A DNA stretch of 25,124 nucleotides from Alphaproteobacteria bacterium (GTDB taxonomy: Bacteria > Pseudomonadota > Alphaproteobacteria > Puniceispirillales > Puniceispirillaceae), in NCBI GenBank assembly GCA_022425565.1, contig JAKMFG010000332.1, forward strand, positions 1-25,124, read 5' to 3'. How positions within the stretch are numbered: position 1 is the first letter of the stretch; each line of letters begins with the position of its first letter. Made by a program: the position numbers and the translations under genes. Positions 1 through 8,595 of this stretch are shown in pieces. Below the pieces are notes generated by a model. It ran no database searches and had not been told where the DNA came from. It saw only the letters and a list, made by a program, of their open reading frames with translations.

Positions 1-2747
1 TCCACCGGGCCCTCTGCATCGAAAAGGTGTGATCCGGCGGTCACCTGACCATCATCGAGCGTTTCCAGCCCGACAAGACACAGCCCGTCCTCGGCGACAA
101 GCGCTTCGCGCCCAGCAAGAACTGCGCCGATGCTGTCCTTCTTCGCCGACACCATCTTCGCCATGCCGAGATTGCGTGCGGTGATCGTGCCGTTCAGCTC
201 GTTGCCGGTGACATGGCCCTTTTCGATCCGCATAACGCCAAGCGCCTCGGTACCGTAGGGGGTGATGCCCCATGGCTCGCCGGCCGCCATCAGCGTCCGG
301 ATCATGGAATCGCCATAGCGCGCGGGCACCGCAATCTCATAGGCAAGCTCGCCCGAGAAGGAAATCCGGAACAGCCGCGCCGGCACACCGCCACAGACGC
401 TGATTTCACGGCATGCCATGAAGGGGAAGCCTTCGTTCGAGAGGTCGTGCTGCGGATCCACCAGTTGCTGCAAGACCCGGCGCGCATTCGGTCCGGCGAC
501 GGCGAACTGGGCCCAGCTGTCGGTGGCCGATATCAGCTGCACATCCATGTCTGGGCGCAGGCACTGCCGCACGAATTCCAGATGCCGGTAGACGCTGCCG
601 GCATTGGCCGTGGTTGTTGTCATCACGTAGTGCATCTCGCCGAGGCGCGCCGTGGTGCCGTCATCCATCACCATCCCGTCCTCGCGCAGCATCAGCCCAT
701 AGCGGGTCTTGCCGATGGCAAGGGTGGAGAAGGTGTTGCTGTAGGCAAGGTCGAGGAAAGCGCCGGCGTCACGACCCTGAATGTCAATCTTGCCAAGCGT
801 GCTGACATCGCAGACGCCAACGGAACTGCGGGTGGCCAGCACCTCGCGGTCGACGGACTCGCGCCAATGCGTCTCGCCCTCGCGCGGGAACCACTGCGCG
901 CGCAGCCAAGCACCTGCCTCGACAAATGTCGCGCCCTGTTCGGCCGCCCAGTGATGCGACGGCGTCAGTCTTGTCGGGCGGAAGTCGCGGCCAACCGAAC
1001 GGCCGGCAAAGGCGGCGATAGGGGTCGGGGTGTAGGGCGGGCGATAGATGGTGGTGCCGGTCTCGGCAATCGACTTGCCGGTCAGTTCGGCCATGATGGC
1101 CAGTCCCAGCACGTTTGATGTGCGGCCCTGGTCACCGGCCATGCCAAGCGTGGTGTAGCGCTTGAGATGTTCAACGGCGCGGAAATTCTCCTGATGCGCC
1201 TGCTTCACATCCTTGATGGTCACATCGTTCTGTTGGTCAAGCCAGGCGCGTTTCTTTCCTGGAACATGCCATAGCGGGGTGACCCGCACTGGTGTGTCCT
1301 CGGCTTCGGGAAGCCTGTCCGAAGCGGCGGTGATGCCGATCTCGGCAAGCTGTGCGATGGCCTGCGACTGCCCGTCTCCAATCGTTCCGGCGGTACTGAA
1401 CACGCCGCGCGCCGCGCCGGCGACAGCCATGCCGGGGGGCACGCCCTCACCTGGAACAAAGGCGGAGATATCATCCTGCCATGCTGGTCTGCCGCGATGG
1501 TGGCAGGTCAGGTGCACATTGGGGTTCCAGCCGCCGGAGACGGCGAGCGCACCGCACTGGACGTGCTTTCGGCCGCCATCGGCAAGGCGAATATCGACAT
1601 GGCCGATTCCCAGACGCCCGCCTGTGCCGCTGACGACCGCACCGGCAAAGACCTCGGCGACCTCGCTCTTCGGGGCGTCGGGGCGGGAATCGATGATGGC
1701 CGCCACATCGACACCGGCGGCGGCAAGGTCGGCGGCGGTCCGGTGCCCGTCATCATTGTTGGTGAAGATGGCGACATGCTCGGCCGGGGTGGCGGCAAAG
1801 CGGTTCACATAGCCGCGTACCGCGCCAGCCTGCATGATGCCCGGCCTGTCATTGTCGGCAAAGCCGATCAGCCGTTCGGTGGCGCCGGCGCACAGCAGCG
1901 AGCGTTTTGCATAGACGCGCCACAGGATCTGTCGCGGCTTGCCGGCTTCCAGCGTGGCAATATGGTCGCCGGTGCGCTCGAGCACGGCATAGATGCCATG
2001 GTCGAACACGCCGATGGCGGTGCTTCGCGGCATCAGCCGCACATTGGGAAGGCTTTGCAGTTCGGCAACCACACTGGTGGCCCAGTCGGCACCCGACATG
2101 CCGCCAACGCCGAAGCTCTCCTGAAGAAGCCTGCCGCCGGCACGAAAATCCTCATCGACGAGGATCACGTCGGCACCGGCGCGTCCGGCGGTTAGCGCCG
2201 CAGAAAGTCCGGCCGGTCCGGCTCCGATCACCAGAAGGTCACAATGTCGGAAGCCGCGGTCATAGACGTCCGGATCATCTTCGCCGGACAGCGCGCCAAG
2301 ACCGGCGGCGCGGCGGATGATTGGCTCATAGACACGTTCCCAGAAGGCTTTCGGCCACATGAATGTCTTGTAGTAGAAGCCGGCGCCGAGAAAGTTCGAC
2401 AGTCTGTCATTCACCGCCATCAGATCAAATCCCAGCGACGGGAACCGGTTCTGGCTGGCGGCGGCCAGCCCGTCATGAAGCTCGGTCATGGTGACCCGGC
2501 TGTTCGGCTCGCGGTGGGCACCGGTGCGAAGCTCGACAAGGCCGTTCGGTTCTTCTGATCCGGCGGAAATAATGCCGCGCGGACGGTGATATTTGAATGA
2601 GCGTCCGACAAGCCGCACGCCGTTGGCGACCAGCGCCGAGGCAAGCGTATCACCGGCAAAGCCGCCATAACGCCGTCCGTCAAAGGTAAAGCTGAGCGGA
2701 GTGCTGCGGTCTATCAGGCCGCCATCAAGGCGATTCACCTGGGTCAT
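1..2747 (-). CDS. soxA: Sarcosine oxidase alpha subunit (partial, C-terminus beyond the window)
   Basis: Large subunit of heterotetrameric sarcosine oxidase, a cytoplasmic flavoenzyme that demethylates sarcosine to glycine and passes the methyl carbon to tetrahydrofolate. I translated it by hand from ATG 2747; the frame stays open to the left edge, about 915 of an expected roughly 1000 residues. In order: an N-terminal ferredoxin-like fold without cluster cysteines, containing GRSFKYHRPRGI; an NAD-binding Rossmann motif VIGAGPAGLSAAL; the internal dinucleotide-binding region; then a GcvT/aminomethyltransferase-like folate domain with NTFSTLAIGKTRYGLMLRE and DDGTTARL followed by TTTTANAG. The ATG overlaps the soxD stop as ATGA, showing translational coupling. 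soxG should follow outside the window. The family assignment is firm; the substrate (sarcosine or a related N-methyl amino acid) is inferred from homology. Confidence 0.95.
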   Translation of the reverse strand, partial: MTQVNRLDGGLIDRSTPLSFTFDGRRYGGFAGDTLASALVANGVRLVGRSFKYHRPRGIISAGSEEPNGLVELRTGAHREPNSRVTMTELHDGLAAASQNRFPSLGFDLMAVNDRLSNFLGAGFYYKTFMWPKAFWERVYEPIIRRAAGLGALSGEDDPDVYDRGFRHCDLLVIGAGPAGLSAALTAGRAGADVILVDEDFRAGGRLLQESFGVGGMSGADWATSVVAELQSLPNVRLMPRSTAIGVFDHGIYAVLERTGDHIATLEAGKPRQILWRVYAKRSLLCAGATERLIGFADNDRPGIMQAGAVRGYVNRFAATPAEHVAIFTNNDDGHRTAADLAAAGVDVAAIIDSRPDAPKSEVAEVFAGAVVSGTGGRLGIGHVDIRLADGGRKHVQCGALAVSGGWNPNVHLTCHHRGRPAWQDDISAFVPGEGVPPGMAVAGAARGVFSTAGTIGDGQSQAIAQLAEIGITAASDRLPEAEDTPVRVTPLWHVPGKKRAWLDQQNDVTIKDVKQAHQENFRAVEHLKRYTTLGMAGDQGRTSNVLGLAIMAELTGKSIAETGTTIYRPPYTPTPIAAFAGRSVGRDFRPTRLTPSHHWAAEQGATFVEAGAWLRAQWFPREGETHWRESVDREVLATRSSVGVCDVSTLGKIDIQGRDAGAFLDLAYSNTFSTLAIGKTRYGLMLREDGMVMDDGTTARLGEMHYVMTTTTANAGSVYRHLEFVRQCLRPDMDVQLISATDSWAQFAVAGPNARRVLQQLVDPQHDLSNEGFPFMACREISVCGGVPARLFRISFSGELAYEIAVPARYGDSMIRTLMAAGEPWGITPYGTEALGVMRIEKGHVTGNELNGTITARNLGMAKMVSAKKDSIGAVLAGREALVAEDGLCLVGLETLDDGQVTAGSHLFDAEGPV

Positions 2748-3052
2748 TTCGGCCTCCGCCCGGCAGCCACACCGGAAGCCATGCCGGACGTGACATCGGC
2801 GGCAAGCTCGACCTTCAGCACCTCGTGGGTGACGGTGTCACGGGTGACGACGAGCCAGCTGCGGTCGCCCATCTCATGATACCAAAGCTCACGATGTGCG
2901 CCCGCCGGATTGTCCCGCAGATATTGATATTCATAAAAGGCATGGCCGGCATTCTCGGCCTGCCAGTCGGGCCGGTTCAGCAGGCTGGCATCGCCGAGAA
3001 GAACGAATTCCTGGGAATCGCGTGGACCCAGAAGTGGATGGTCGATGATCAT
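2744..3052 (-). CDS. soxD: Sarcosine oxidase delta subunit, variant lacking the usual zinc cysteines
   Basis: Small subunit (102 aa) of the heterotetrameric oxidase, lying between soxB (13 bp upstream) and soxA (4-bp ATGA overlap), the standard order. It keeps the family pattern: an N-terminal GPR motif, a middle YLRDNPAG, then LWYH and TRDTVTHE. In characterised SoxD proteins a zinc ion is held by two cysteines of a CPxCGPR motif, a histidine and a further cysteine four residues later. Here the motif reads HPLLGPRD (His5, Leu8), the histidine is kept (His59) and the last cysteine is Asp63. The protein has no cysteine at all. Operon position and overall similarity make the identity secure; whether it still binds zinc is unknown. 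Confidence 0.9.
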   Translation of the reverse strand: MIIDHPLLGPRDSQEFVLLGDASLLNRPDWQAENAGHAFYEYQYLRDNPAGAHRELWYHEMGDRSWLVVTRDTVTHEVLKVELAADVTSGMASGVAAGRRPK

Positions 3053-3065
3053 CTGGTCCGGTTCC

Positions 3066-4328
3066 TCAATGCTGGTTGGGCTGTGCGCCCGACCCTTTCT
3101 CGTCGATCATGAAGCCGCGCTCGAAGCGGTCCATCCGATAGGCGGTCGCCGTCTCGTGCGGCGTGTCGGTGGCCAGAAGATGCGCAAAGCACCATCCCGA
3201 TGCCGGCGTCGCCTTGAAGCCGCCATAGCACCACCCACCGTTGAAATAGAGCCCGTCGATATGGGTGCGGTCGATGATTGGTGAGCCGTCCATGCTCATA
3301 TCCATGATGCCGCCCCACATCCGCACCATGCGGGCGCGGCCGATCATCGGCATCAGCGTCATGCCGCCTTCGCAGACATCCTCGATCACCGGCAGGTTGC
3401 CGCGCTGGGCATAGGAATTATACATGTCGATGTCGCCGCCAAAGACAAGGCCGCCCTTGTCGGACTGGCTGATATAGAAGTGGCCGCCGCCATAGGTGAC
3501 GACGCCGGGGATGATCGGCTTCAGCCCCTCGCTGACGAAAGCCTGCAGCACATGGCTCTCAATCGGAAGGCGCATGCCTGCTGCCTGCATCACGCGGCTG
3601 CTGTTTCCGGCGACGGCACAGCCAACCTTGCGCGCGGCGATGAAGCCGCGGCTTGTTTCGACACCCGTGCAGCGTCCGTTCTGGATACGGAAGCCGGTGA
3701 CCTCGCAATTCTGGATGATATCGACGCCGCGCCGGTCGGCCCCGCGGGCATAGCCCCATGCCACCGCATCATGGCGAACGGTTCCGCCACGTCGCTGCAC
3801 CAACGCCCCCATAACGGGCAGGCGCGCATTGTCGAAATTCAGGAAGGGGCATTCGGCGCGCAGCTGCGTGGCGTCGAGAAGTTCGGCATCGGCGCCGTGG
3901 AGAATCATCGCGTTGCCACGCCGCCGGTAGGCGTCACGCTGGGCGTCGGAATGAAAGATATTGTAAACGCCGCGCTGGCTGACCATCGCGTTGTAGTTGA
4001 AGTCCTGCTCCAGCCCTTCCCACAGCTTCAGCGAAAATTCGTAGAACGGCTGGTTCCCGTCGAGGAGATAGTTGGAACGGATGATGGTGGTGTTACGGCC
4101 GACATTGCCGCCGCCAATCCAGCCCTTTTCCAGAACCGCGACCGATGCTTCGCCAAACTGGCTGGCGAGATAATACGCTGTTGCAAGGCCATGCCCGCCG
4201 CCGCCGACAATCACGAAATCATAGGCTGGTTGAGGCGCGGGATCGCGCCACGCCGGCCGCCATCCGCGGTTGCCCGACAGACCCTCGCGCAAAATCCGGA
4301 AACCGGAATATCCCCCATTCAGTCCCAT
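3066..4328 (-). CDS. soxB: Sarcosine oxidase beta subunit
   Basis: FAD-binding catalytic subunit (420 aa) of heterotetrameric sarcosine oxidase, a DAO-family flavoprotein. The dinucleotide-binding motif IVGGGGHGLATAYYLA lies near residues 40-55, followed by EKGWIGGGNVGRNTTI. RHDAVAWGYARGAD contains His186, at the place of the histidine that covalently carries FMN in this family. The C-terminal GFKATPASGW matches the conserved flavin-contact region. Length fits the family (about 405-420 aa). ATG 4328 is preceded by GAGGTG at good spacing, and the N-terminal LREGLSGNRGW is typical, so the start is well supported. It is the first gene of the soxBDA(G) operon, with a likely promoter of its own. 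No glyA or folate gene is linked inside the window. Confidence 0.96.
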   Translation of the reverse strand: MGLNGGYSGFRILREGLSGNRGWRPAWRDPAPQPAYDFVIVGGGGHGLATAYYLASQFGEASVAVLEKGWIGGGNVGRNTTIIRSNYLLDGNQPFYEFSLKLWEGLEQDFNYNAMVSQRGVYNIFHSDAQRDAYRRRGNAMILHGADAELLDATQLRAECPFLNFDNARLPVMGALVQRRGGTVRHDAVAWGYARGADRRGVDIIQNCEVTGFRIQNGRCTGVETSRGFIAARKVGCAVAGNSSRVMQAAGMRLPIESHVLQAFVSEGLKPIIPGVVTYGGGHFYISQSDKGGLVFGGDIDMYNSYAQRGNLPVIEDVCEGGMTLMPMIGRARMVRMWGGIMDMSMDGSPIIDRTHIDGLYFNGGWCYGGFKATPASGWCFAHLLATDTPHETATAYRMDRFERGFMIDEKGSGAQPNQH

Positions 4329-4376
4329 GACACCTCGCGACGGGCCTGATGCCCGCTTCTTTCTCTAGAGACAGCC

Positions 4377-4404
4377 ATTATTGTCGGCTCTGTGCAACTG
4401 TCTA
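4377..4404 (-). promoter_or_regulatory. Putative sigma-70 promoter of the sox operon
   Basis: Reading the minus strand, TAGACA (-35, 4404-4399) and AATAAT (-10, 4382-4377) are separated by 16 bp; each matches the consensus at five of six bases. This predicts a start near 4370 and a leader of about 42 nt. The leader contains a CGGGC/GCCCG hairpin (4341-4355) just upstream of the ribosome binding site. Assigned by eye. Confidence 0.45.
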
Positions 4405-4461
4405 GCGGCCACCAAGCGACATTTTGTTGCATAAATCTGCAATCTGGTGAGTGGCGTGCTG

Positions 4462-7047
4462 TCACACCTCGCGAAGAAGCGGTGCCGGCTTGCGGCCGAG
4501 TGTCCTTACCGCGCCGGCAAGGCCCAGCATCGCGGTGGCGGTTGCCCCGGCCATGGTGGTTCCCAGGACAAGCAGGAAATCCAGTTCAAAGTCGGAATTC
4601 AGGAACCCGGATATCATGCCCCAGCTGGCGATGCTGCCAATGATCGCGGCGGCCACCGCAGCCAGCAGGCCGAGCAACGCATATTCCATGAACCAGGCAA
4701 TGCTGATCGCAACCCTGGTCGCCCCCAGCACCTTCAGGATGACCGAATCCGCGAGACGCTGGGCCTCGGTGCTGGCGACGGTGCCTGCCAGCACGGCGAT
4801 ACCGGCAACGAGTGTCACGAGGGCGGTCATCTGCACCGCGGCGCCAAGAAGGCCGATCACGCGCTGTGCGGTGTCGACGGCCTCACGAACCGAGATCGCC
4901 GAAATGTTGGCAAAGACGGCAGCGATGTTGCGGTCCACCCGTATGGCCGCATCCTCGTCATCGGCATGGGCCGTTGCCATCCAGCTGTGGGGTGCCTTGT
5001 CGAGGACGCCCGGTGACAGGACAAAGACGAAATTGATGCTGAAGCTCTCCCATTCCACATCACGGATATTGGTGATTTCTGCGGTGACGGGCCTGCCAAG
5101 AACATTGAAGCGCACCGTATCACCAATCCAGACGCCAAGCTCGTTGGCCTCTTCTGCCGTCATTGAGGCGAGCGGCGTGCCGTCATAATCCTCTGGCCAC
5201 CATTCACCGGCGATCAGCTCGCCGCTTTCCGGCGGGGTCGCCGACCAGGTCAGGGCTCGGTCGCCCCGCAACACCCATGCCGACCCGTTGCGCATGTCGT
5301 AATCCGCGGCGGCGATGCCGCCAAGTTCGGTGACCCGGCCGCGCAGCATCGGTGTTTTCGCCACCTGCGAAATGCCTTCGGTTTCCGATGTGATCTCCAT
5401 GAACCGGTCGATCTGATCAGGCTGGATGTCGATAAAGAACCATGTTGGCGCTTCATCGGCGACGCGGGTGTCGATCTGCCGGCCGATATTGGCTTGCGAC
5501 AGCGCCACCGTCACCAGAACCGACAGGCCGAGGCCGAAGGCGATGACAATGGCCCGCACCGGGCTTCCCGGGCGGGTGATCGCCGACAGCGCCAGCCTTG
5601 CCGGCACATAGCGCGGCGCGGGTATGCGTCGCAGCGCGAAGAGCAAGGTCTCGCCAAGCCCGGCAAGAAGCGCGATCGCCCCGATCGAGCCGCCGATGAA
5701 GGCAAGCGTCAGCCGCCAGTCACGTGTCGCCACAAGCGCAAGCGCGGCAAGCGTCAGAAGGGCCGCCAGCGCAATGACAAGATAGCGCGGCCGTGGCCGC
5801 CCGGCGGGGATCGCGCTCAGCCGCCGAAACAGGTTTGCAGCCCGCACTTCCTCGGCCTTGGCAAGTGGCCACAGGGCAAACAGGAAGGATGTAACCATGC
5901 CGAACCCGGCGGCAATCGCCAGCGGCAGGGGATAGACCGACACCGCGATGGGCACGGTGACATAGGATGACAGCAGATCAATGGCGAAGACCGGTGCGAC
6001 GGCGGCAAGGAACACCCCCAGCAGCACGCCAAGGCCCGCGATCAGCATCACCTGAAGAAGATAAATCCGGAAGATCAGCCGCGACGGGGCGCCAAGACAT
6101 TTCAGCGTCGCGATGACCGGCATGCGGCTGCCAAGCCATGCACGTACCGCTCCGGCGACACCAAGCCCGCCGATCAGCAGAGCGGTCAGCCCGACAAGGA
6201 CAAGGAATACCTCGGTCCGGTCGATGAAGACATCAAAGCCAGGGGCCGCATCAAGCAGGTCGCGCACGCGCACGGGCCCATCTGCTGTTACAGCCTTCAA
6301 TGCTTCAACGGCAGCGCCGCGCTCGGCCTCATTGTCGATAAGAAGCCGTGTGCGATAGGTGACCATTGCGCCGGGCTGGCGCAGGCCGGTGGCCTCGAGT
6401 GTTGCCAGGGACACAAGAACGCGCGGCCCGAAGGTCACGAAACTGACCGAACGGTCGGGCTCATATTCCAGCGTGTCGCTGACCTCAAGCTCGGCATTGC
6501 CGATCCTGACGGTCGATCCTCCCGCCAGCCCGAGGCCGCGTGCCAGCTGGGGGTCGATGACGACCTTGCCGTCGGCAAGAGCAGGCGCCAGCGCGCCGCC
6601 GCTGCCAAGCCCGGCCGTCCCAACCATAGGCCAGGCATCATCCACCGCCTTCAGTGCGACTAGGCGGCGTTCCTCGCCGACCTGAAGCATTGCCCGCATT
6701 GTCATGGTCTGCGACAGCGTTCCATATTCCTGCGCTGTGGCGAGGACCGCGTCCGGCGTCGGCATGTAAAGGCTGCGAAGTTCGACATCACCGCCGAGAA
6801 GAAGACGCGCGTTGCCGGCGATCCCGTCGCGCATCGCTTCGGCCACCGAACCGACAGTGCCGATGGCGGCGACACCCAGCATCAGTGCGCCAAGAAACAC
6901 GCGGAAACGGGCTACTGAACCGCGAATCTCGCGGCGTGCCATCCGCCATGCAAGCGCCCAGCCGGATTCACCGGGACTGGGTAGGCCGGAATTGGGTAGG
7001 CCGGGATTGGGTGGGCCGAGACTGGAGGGACTTGCCGCTTTCGTCAT
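4462..7047 (-). CDS. ybbP: ABC transporter permease, FtsX/YbbP type
   Basis: Membrane permease (861 aa) of an FtsX/MacB-type ABC system, likely extracting a lipophilic or envelope substrate from the inner membrane; the substrate is unknown. A first membrane segment lies near residues 45-65 (FLGALMLGVAAIGTVGSV). It is followed by a large periplasmic domain, a central cluster of membrane segments (about 280-480), a second periplasmic domain, and a C-terminal FtsX domain with three membrane segments (about 730-850). This is the YbbP double-FtsX plan; E. coli YbbP is slightly shorter. Its ATG overlaps the ybbA stop (ATGA). Oddly, the N-terminus starts with a low-complexity Pro/Gly/Ser/Asn stretch coded by three 15-bp repeats. 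Lipoprotein-sorting or macrolide-export permeases are alternatives, but the tesA-ybbA-ybbP context favours YbbP. Confidence 0.9.
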   Translation of the reverse strand: MTKAASPSSLGPPNPGLPNSGLPSPGESGWALAWRMARREIRGSVARFRVFLGALMLGVAAIGTVGSVAEAMRDGIAGNARLLLGGDVELRSLYMPTPDAVLATAQEYGTLSQTMTMRAMLQVGEERRLVALKAVDDAWPMVGTAGLGSGGALAPALADGKVVIDPQLARGLGLAGGSTVRIGNAELEVSDTLEYEPDRSVSFVTFGPRVLVSLATLEATGLRQPGAMVTYRTRLLIDNEAERGAAVEALKAVTADGPVRVRDLLDAAPGFDVFIDRTEVFLVLVGLTALLIGGLGVAGAVRAWLGSRMPVIATLKCLGAPSRLIFRIYLLQVMLIAGLGVLLGVFLAAVAPVFAIDLLSSYVTVPIAVSVYPLPLAIAAGFGMVTSFLFALWPLAKAEEVRAANLFRRLSAIPAGRPRPRYLVIALAALLTLAALALVATRDWRLTLAFIGGSIGAIALLAGLGETLLFALRRIPAPRYVPARLALSAITRPGSPVRAIVIAFGLGLSVLVTVALSQANIGRQIDTRVADEAPTWFFIDIQPDQIDRFMEITSETEGISQVAKTPMLRGRVTELGGIAAADYDMRNGSAWVLRGDRALTWSATPPESGELIAGEWWPEDYDGTPLASMTAEEANELGVWIGDTVRFNVLGRPVTAEITNIRDVEWESFSINFVFVLSPGVLDKAPHSWMATAHADDEDAAIRVDRNIAAVFANISAISVREAVDTAQRVIGLLGAAVQMTALVTLVAGIAVLAGTVASTEAQRLADSVILKVLGATRVAISIAWFMEYALLGLLAAVAAAIIGSIASWGMISGFLNSDFELDFLLVLGTTMAGATATAMLGLAGAVRTLGRKPAPLLREV
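6976..7020. repeat. Three tandem 15-bp repeats at the 5' end of ybbP
   Basis: On the plus strand the units are ACTGGGTAGGCCGGA (6976-6990), ATTGGGTAGGCCGGG (6991-7005) and ATTGGGTGGGCCGAG (7006-7020), with a decayed fourth unit beginning at 7021. They are in frame with ybbP and encode five-residue units of the type (P/S)-G-L-P-(N/S) at about residues 10-24, ahead of the first membrane segment. Confidence 0.85.
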
Positions 7048-7817
7048 GCTGCGCTGGCCTTGGTCTTCCGGTCGCCGACAATGCGGCCGTCCTCGATGGT
7101 CAGGACGCGCTCGCAGCGTTCGGCAAGGTTGGCGTCATGGGTTACGAGAACCAGCGCCGCACCGGCGGATTTTGTTTCTTCGAACAGGGTGGCGATGACC
7201 TTCTCGCTGGTGCCGCTGTCGAGATTGCCTGTCGGCTCGTCGGCCAGAAGGATGCGCGGCCGTGTCGCGATGGCACGGGCAATGGCCACGCGCTGCTGCT
7301 CGCCGCCCGACATCTGGTCGGGAAGATGCGTCTTGCGATGGCCGAGCCCGACCGCCTCCAGCGCTGTGGCTGCCATCTCGTCGGCGTCGCGCCGCCCGGC
7401 CAGTTCCATCGGCACGGCGACATTCTGCAGTGCCGTCATTGACGGGATCAGGCGGAAGGCCTGAAAGACAATGCCGACCTGATCGCGGCGCAGGGCCGCC
7501 AGTGCATCCTCGCCCATTGTCGTGATGTCGTTCTCGGCAAGGCGGATGCTGCCACCGGTCAGGCTTTCCAGCCCGGCCATGATCATCAGCAGACTCGTCT
7601 TGCCGGCGCCGCTTGGTCCCAGCACGCCGACCGTTTCGCCGGCCTCGATCGAAAGGCTGATGCCGCGCAAAATTTCAACCATGCCTTCTGCGCTGGACAG
7701 GGCAAGTCTTGCCTCGTCGAGCATAATGACCGGCGCGGTCGACTGGTGCGCCCCTTTGGGTGAAGGCGATGAAACAGAGTGATCTGTCATGGGTGGTATT
7801 CCAGTGAAGGGTAACAT
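7044..7817 (-). CDS. ybbA: ABC transporter ATP-binding protein, YbbA/LolD type
   Basis: Cytoplasmic ATPase (257 aa from ATG 7817) that energises the downstream permease. Walker A is GPSGAGKT (67-74), the Q-loop glutamine is 119 in GIVFQAF, the signature is MSGGEQQR (169-176), and Walker B with catalytic Glu is ILLADEPT (Asp193, Glu194). The switch histidine lies in LVLVTHDA. The body matches the YbbA/LolD/MacB group. Translation is coupled to ybbP by an ATGA overlap. The start is uncertain: ATG 7790 (starting MTDHSVSS) is equally possible, and neither start has a strong ribosome binding site. It is divergent from tesA, as in many proteobacteria, suggesting a linked envelope-lipid role, which is inference. 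Confidence 0.93.
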   Translation of the reverse strand: MLPFTGIPPMTDHSVSSPSPKGAHQSTAPVIMLDEARLALSSAEGMVEILRGISLSIEAGETVGVLGPSGAGKTSLLMIMAGLESLTGGSIRLAENDITTMGEDALAALRRDQVGIVFQAFRLIPSMTALQNVAVPMELAGRRDADEMAATALEAVGLGHRKTHLPDQMSGGEQQRVAIARAIATRPRILLADEPTGNLDSGTSEKVIATLFEETKSAGAALVLVTHDANLAERCERVLTIEDGRIVGDRKTKASAA

Positions 7818-7871
7818 CGGCCTGATGGCTGGACTTGGCCGACTTGGCCTCTTAAATCAGTAACACGGCAA

Positions 7872-7887
7872 CCGGAATGGCTTCCGG
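7872..7887. other. Short inverted repeat in the ybbA-tesA intergenic region
   Basis: CCGGAA and TTCCGG flank the 4-nt loop TGGC, about 20 bp upstream of the tesA start. It could be a hairpin in the tesA leader or an operator for the divergent pair. No T-tract follows it, so it is not a terminator. Confidence 0.4.
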
Positions 7888-7907
7888 GTGTCGGAGATAA
7901 AACGGAT

Positions 7908-8573
7908 ATGGTGGCTGTTATGTGGGTAATCAACGGTTTAGTCCAGTCGGCACGCCGGTTTTTCTGCCTCTTCGCGATTGCTGTCTTCGGCCTTGCCGCG
8001 CTGCCTGCGCTGGCGGAAACGCGCCTGCTGGTGCTCGGTGACTCGCTGGTTGCCGGATATGGCTTGCCGCCGGGACAGAGTTTTCCGGCACAGCTTGAGC
8101 GAGACCTGAAGGCATCCGGACGTAACGTCACGGTGATCAATGCCGGTGTGTCGGGCGATACCACAGCCGGCGGGCTGGCGCGCCTCGACTGGTCGCTGGC
8201 TGACAATCCGCAGGCGGTGATCGTCGTCCTTGGCGGCAACGACATGCTTCGCGGCCTGCCGCCCGAGGCCGCTGCGGCCAATCTCGATGCCATCATCACC
8301 AGGCTCGGCTCGCGCGGCATCAAGGTGCTGCTGGCCGGCATGATGGCGCCACGCAACATGGGCCCGGCCTATGTTGATGCCTTTGATGCGATGTATCCGG
8401 ATCTGGCGGACCGGCACGATATTGAGTTCTATCCCTTCTTCCTTGACGGGGTGGCTCTGGACCCGGCCCTGAACCTTGATGACGGGCTGCATCCGAACGA
8501 GGCTGGAATCGCCGAAATCAGCCGTCGCATCATGCCTGTTGTCATCCGCTTGCTGGCGCGTCTGGACAGCTAG
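7908..8573 (+). CDS. tesA: Secreted SGNH/GDSL hydrolase, TesA-type arylesterase/lysophospholipase
   Basis: Periplasmic multifunctional esterase/thioesterase (221 aa) of the TesA family (acyl-CoA thioesterase I, protease I, lysophospholipase L1). An N-terminal signal peptide ends near ALPALAE (about residue 36). All SGNH blocks are present: GDSL with nucleophile Ser46, the block II glycine in GVSGDT (Gly83), GGND with Asn111, and DGLHP with Asp192 and His195 completing the triad. ATG 7908 follows a GGAG; ATG 7920 is an alternative giving a shorter signal peptide. It sits divergently from ybbA-ybbP, the conserved arrangement of this family. True substrates cannot be read from sequence. Confidence 0.93.
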   Translation: MVAVMWVINGLVQSARRFFCLFAIAVFGLAALPALAETRLLVLGDSLVAGYGLPPGQSFPAQLERDLKASGRNVTVINAGVSGDTTAGGLARLDWSLADNPQAVIVVLGGNDMLRGLPPEAAAANLDAIITRLGSRGIKVLLAGMMAPRNMGPAYVDAFDAMYPDLADRHDIEFYPFFLDGVALDPALNLDDGLHPNEAGIAEISRRIMPVVIRLLARLDS

Positions 8574-8595
8574 GCCGCAGGTATCCCAAAATTCT

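Noticed and set aside
213..1118. 301-residue plus-strand open frame at the left end
   Set aside because: It lies opposite soxA, whose protein is clearly recognisable in the other strand. The composition (many His, Arg, Gly) is typical of antisense frames in GC-rich DNA.
1497..2195. 232-residue plus-strand open frame
   Set aside because: Antisense to soxA; no recognisable domain and no sensible start signals.
3480..4349. 289-residue plus-strand open frame
   Set aside because: Antisense to soxB, which has all its flavin motifs; the frame is a shadow.
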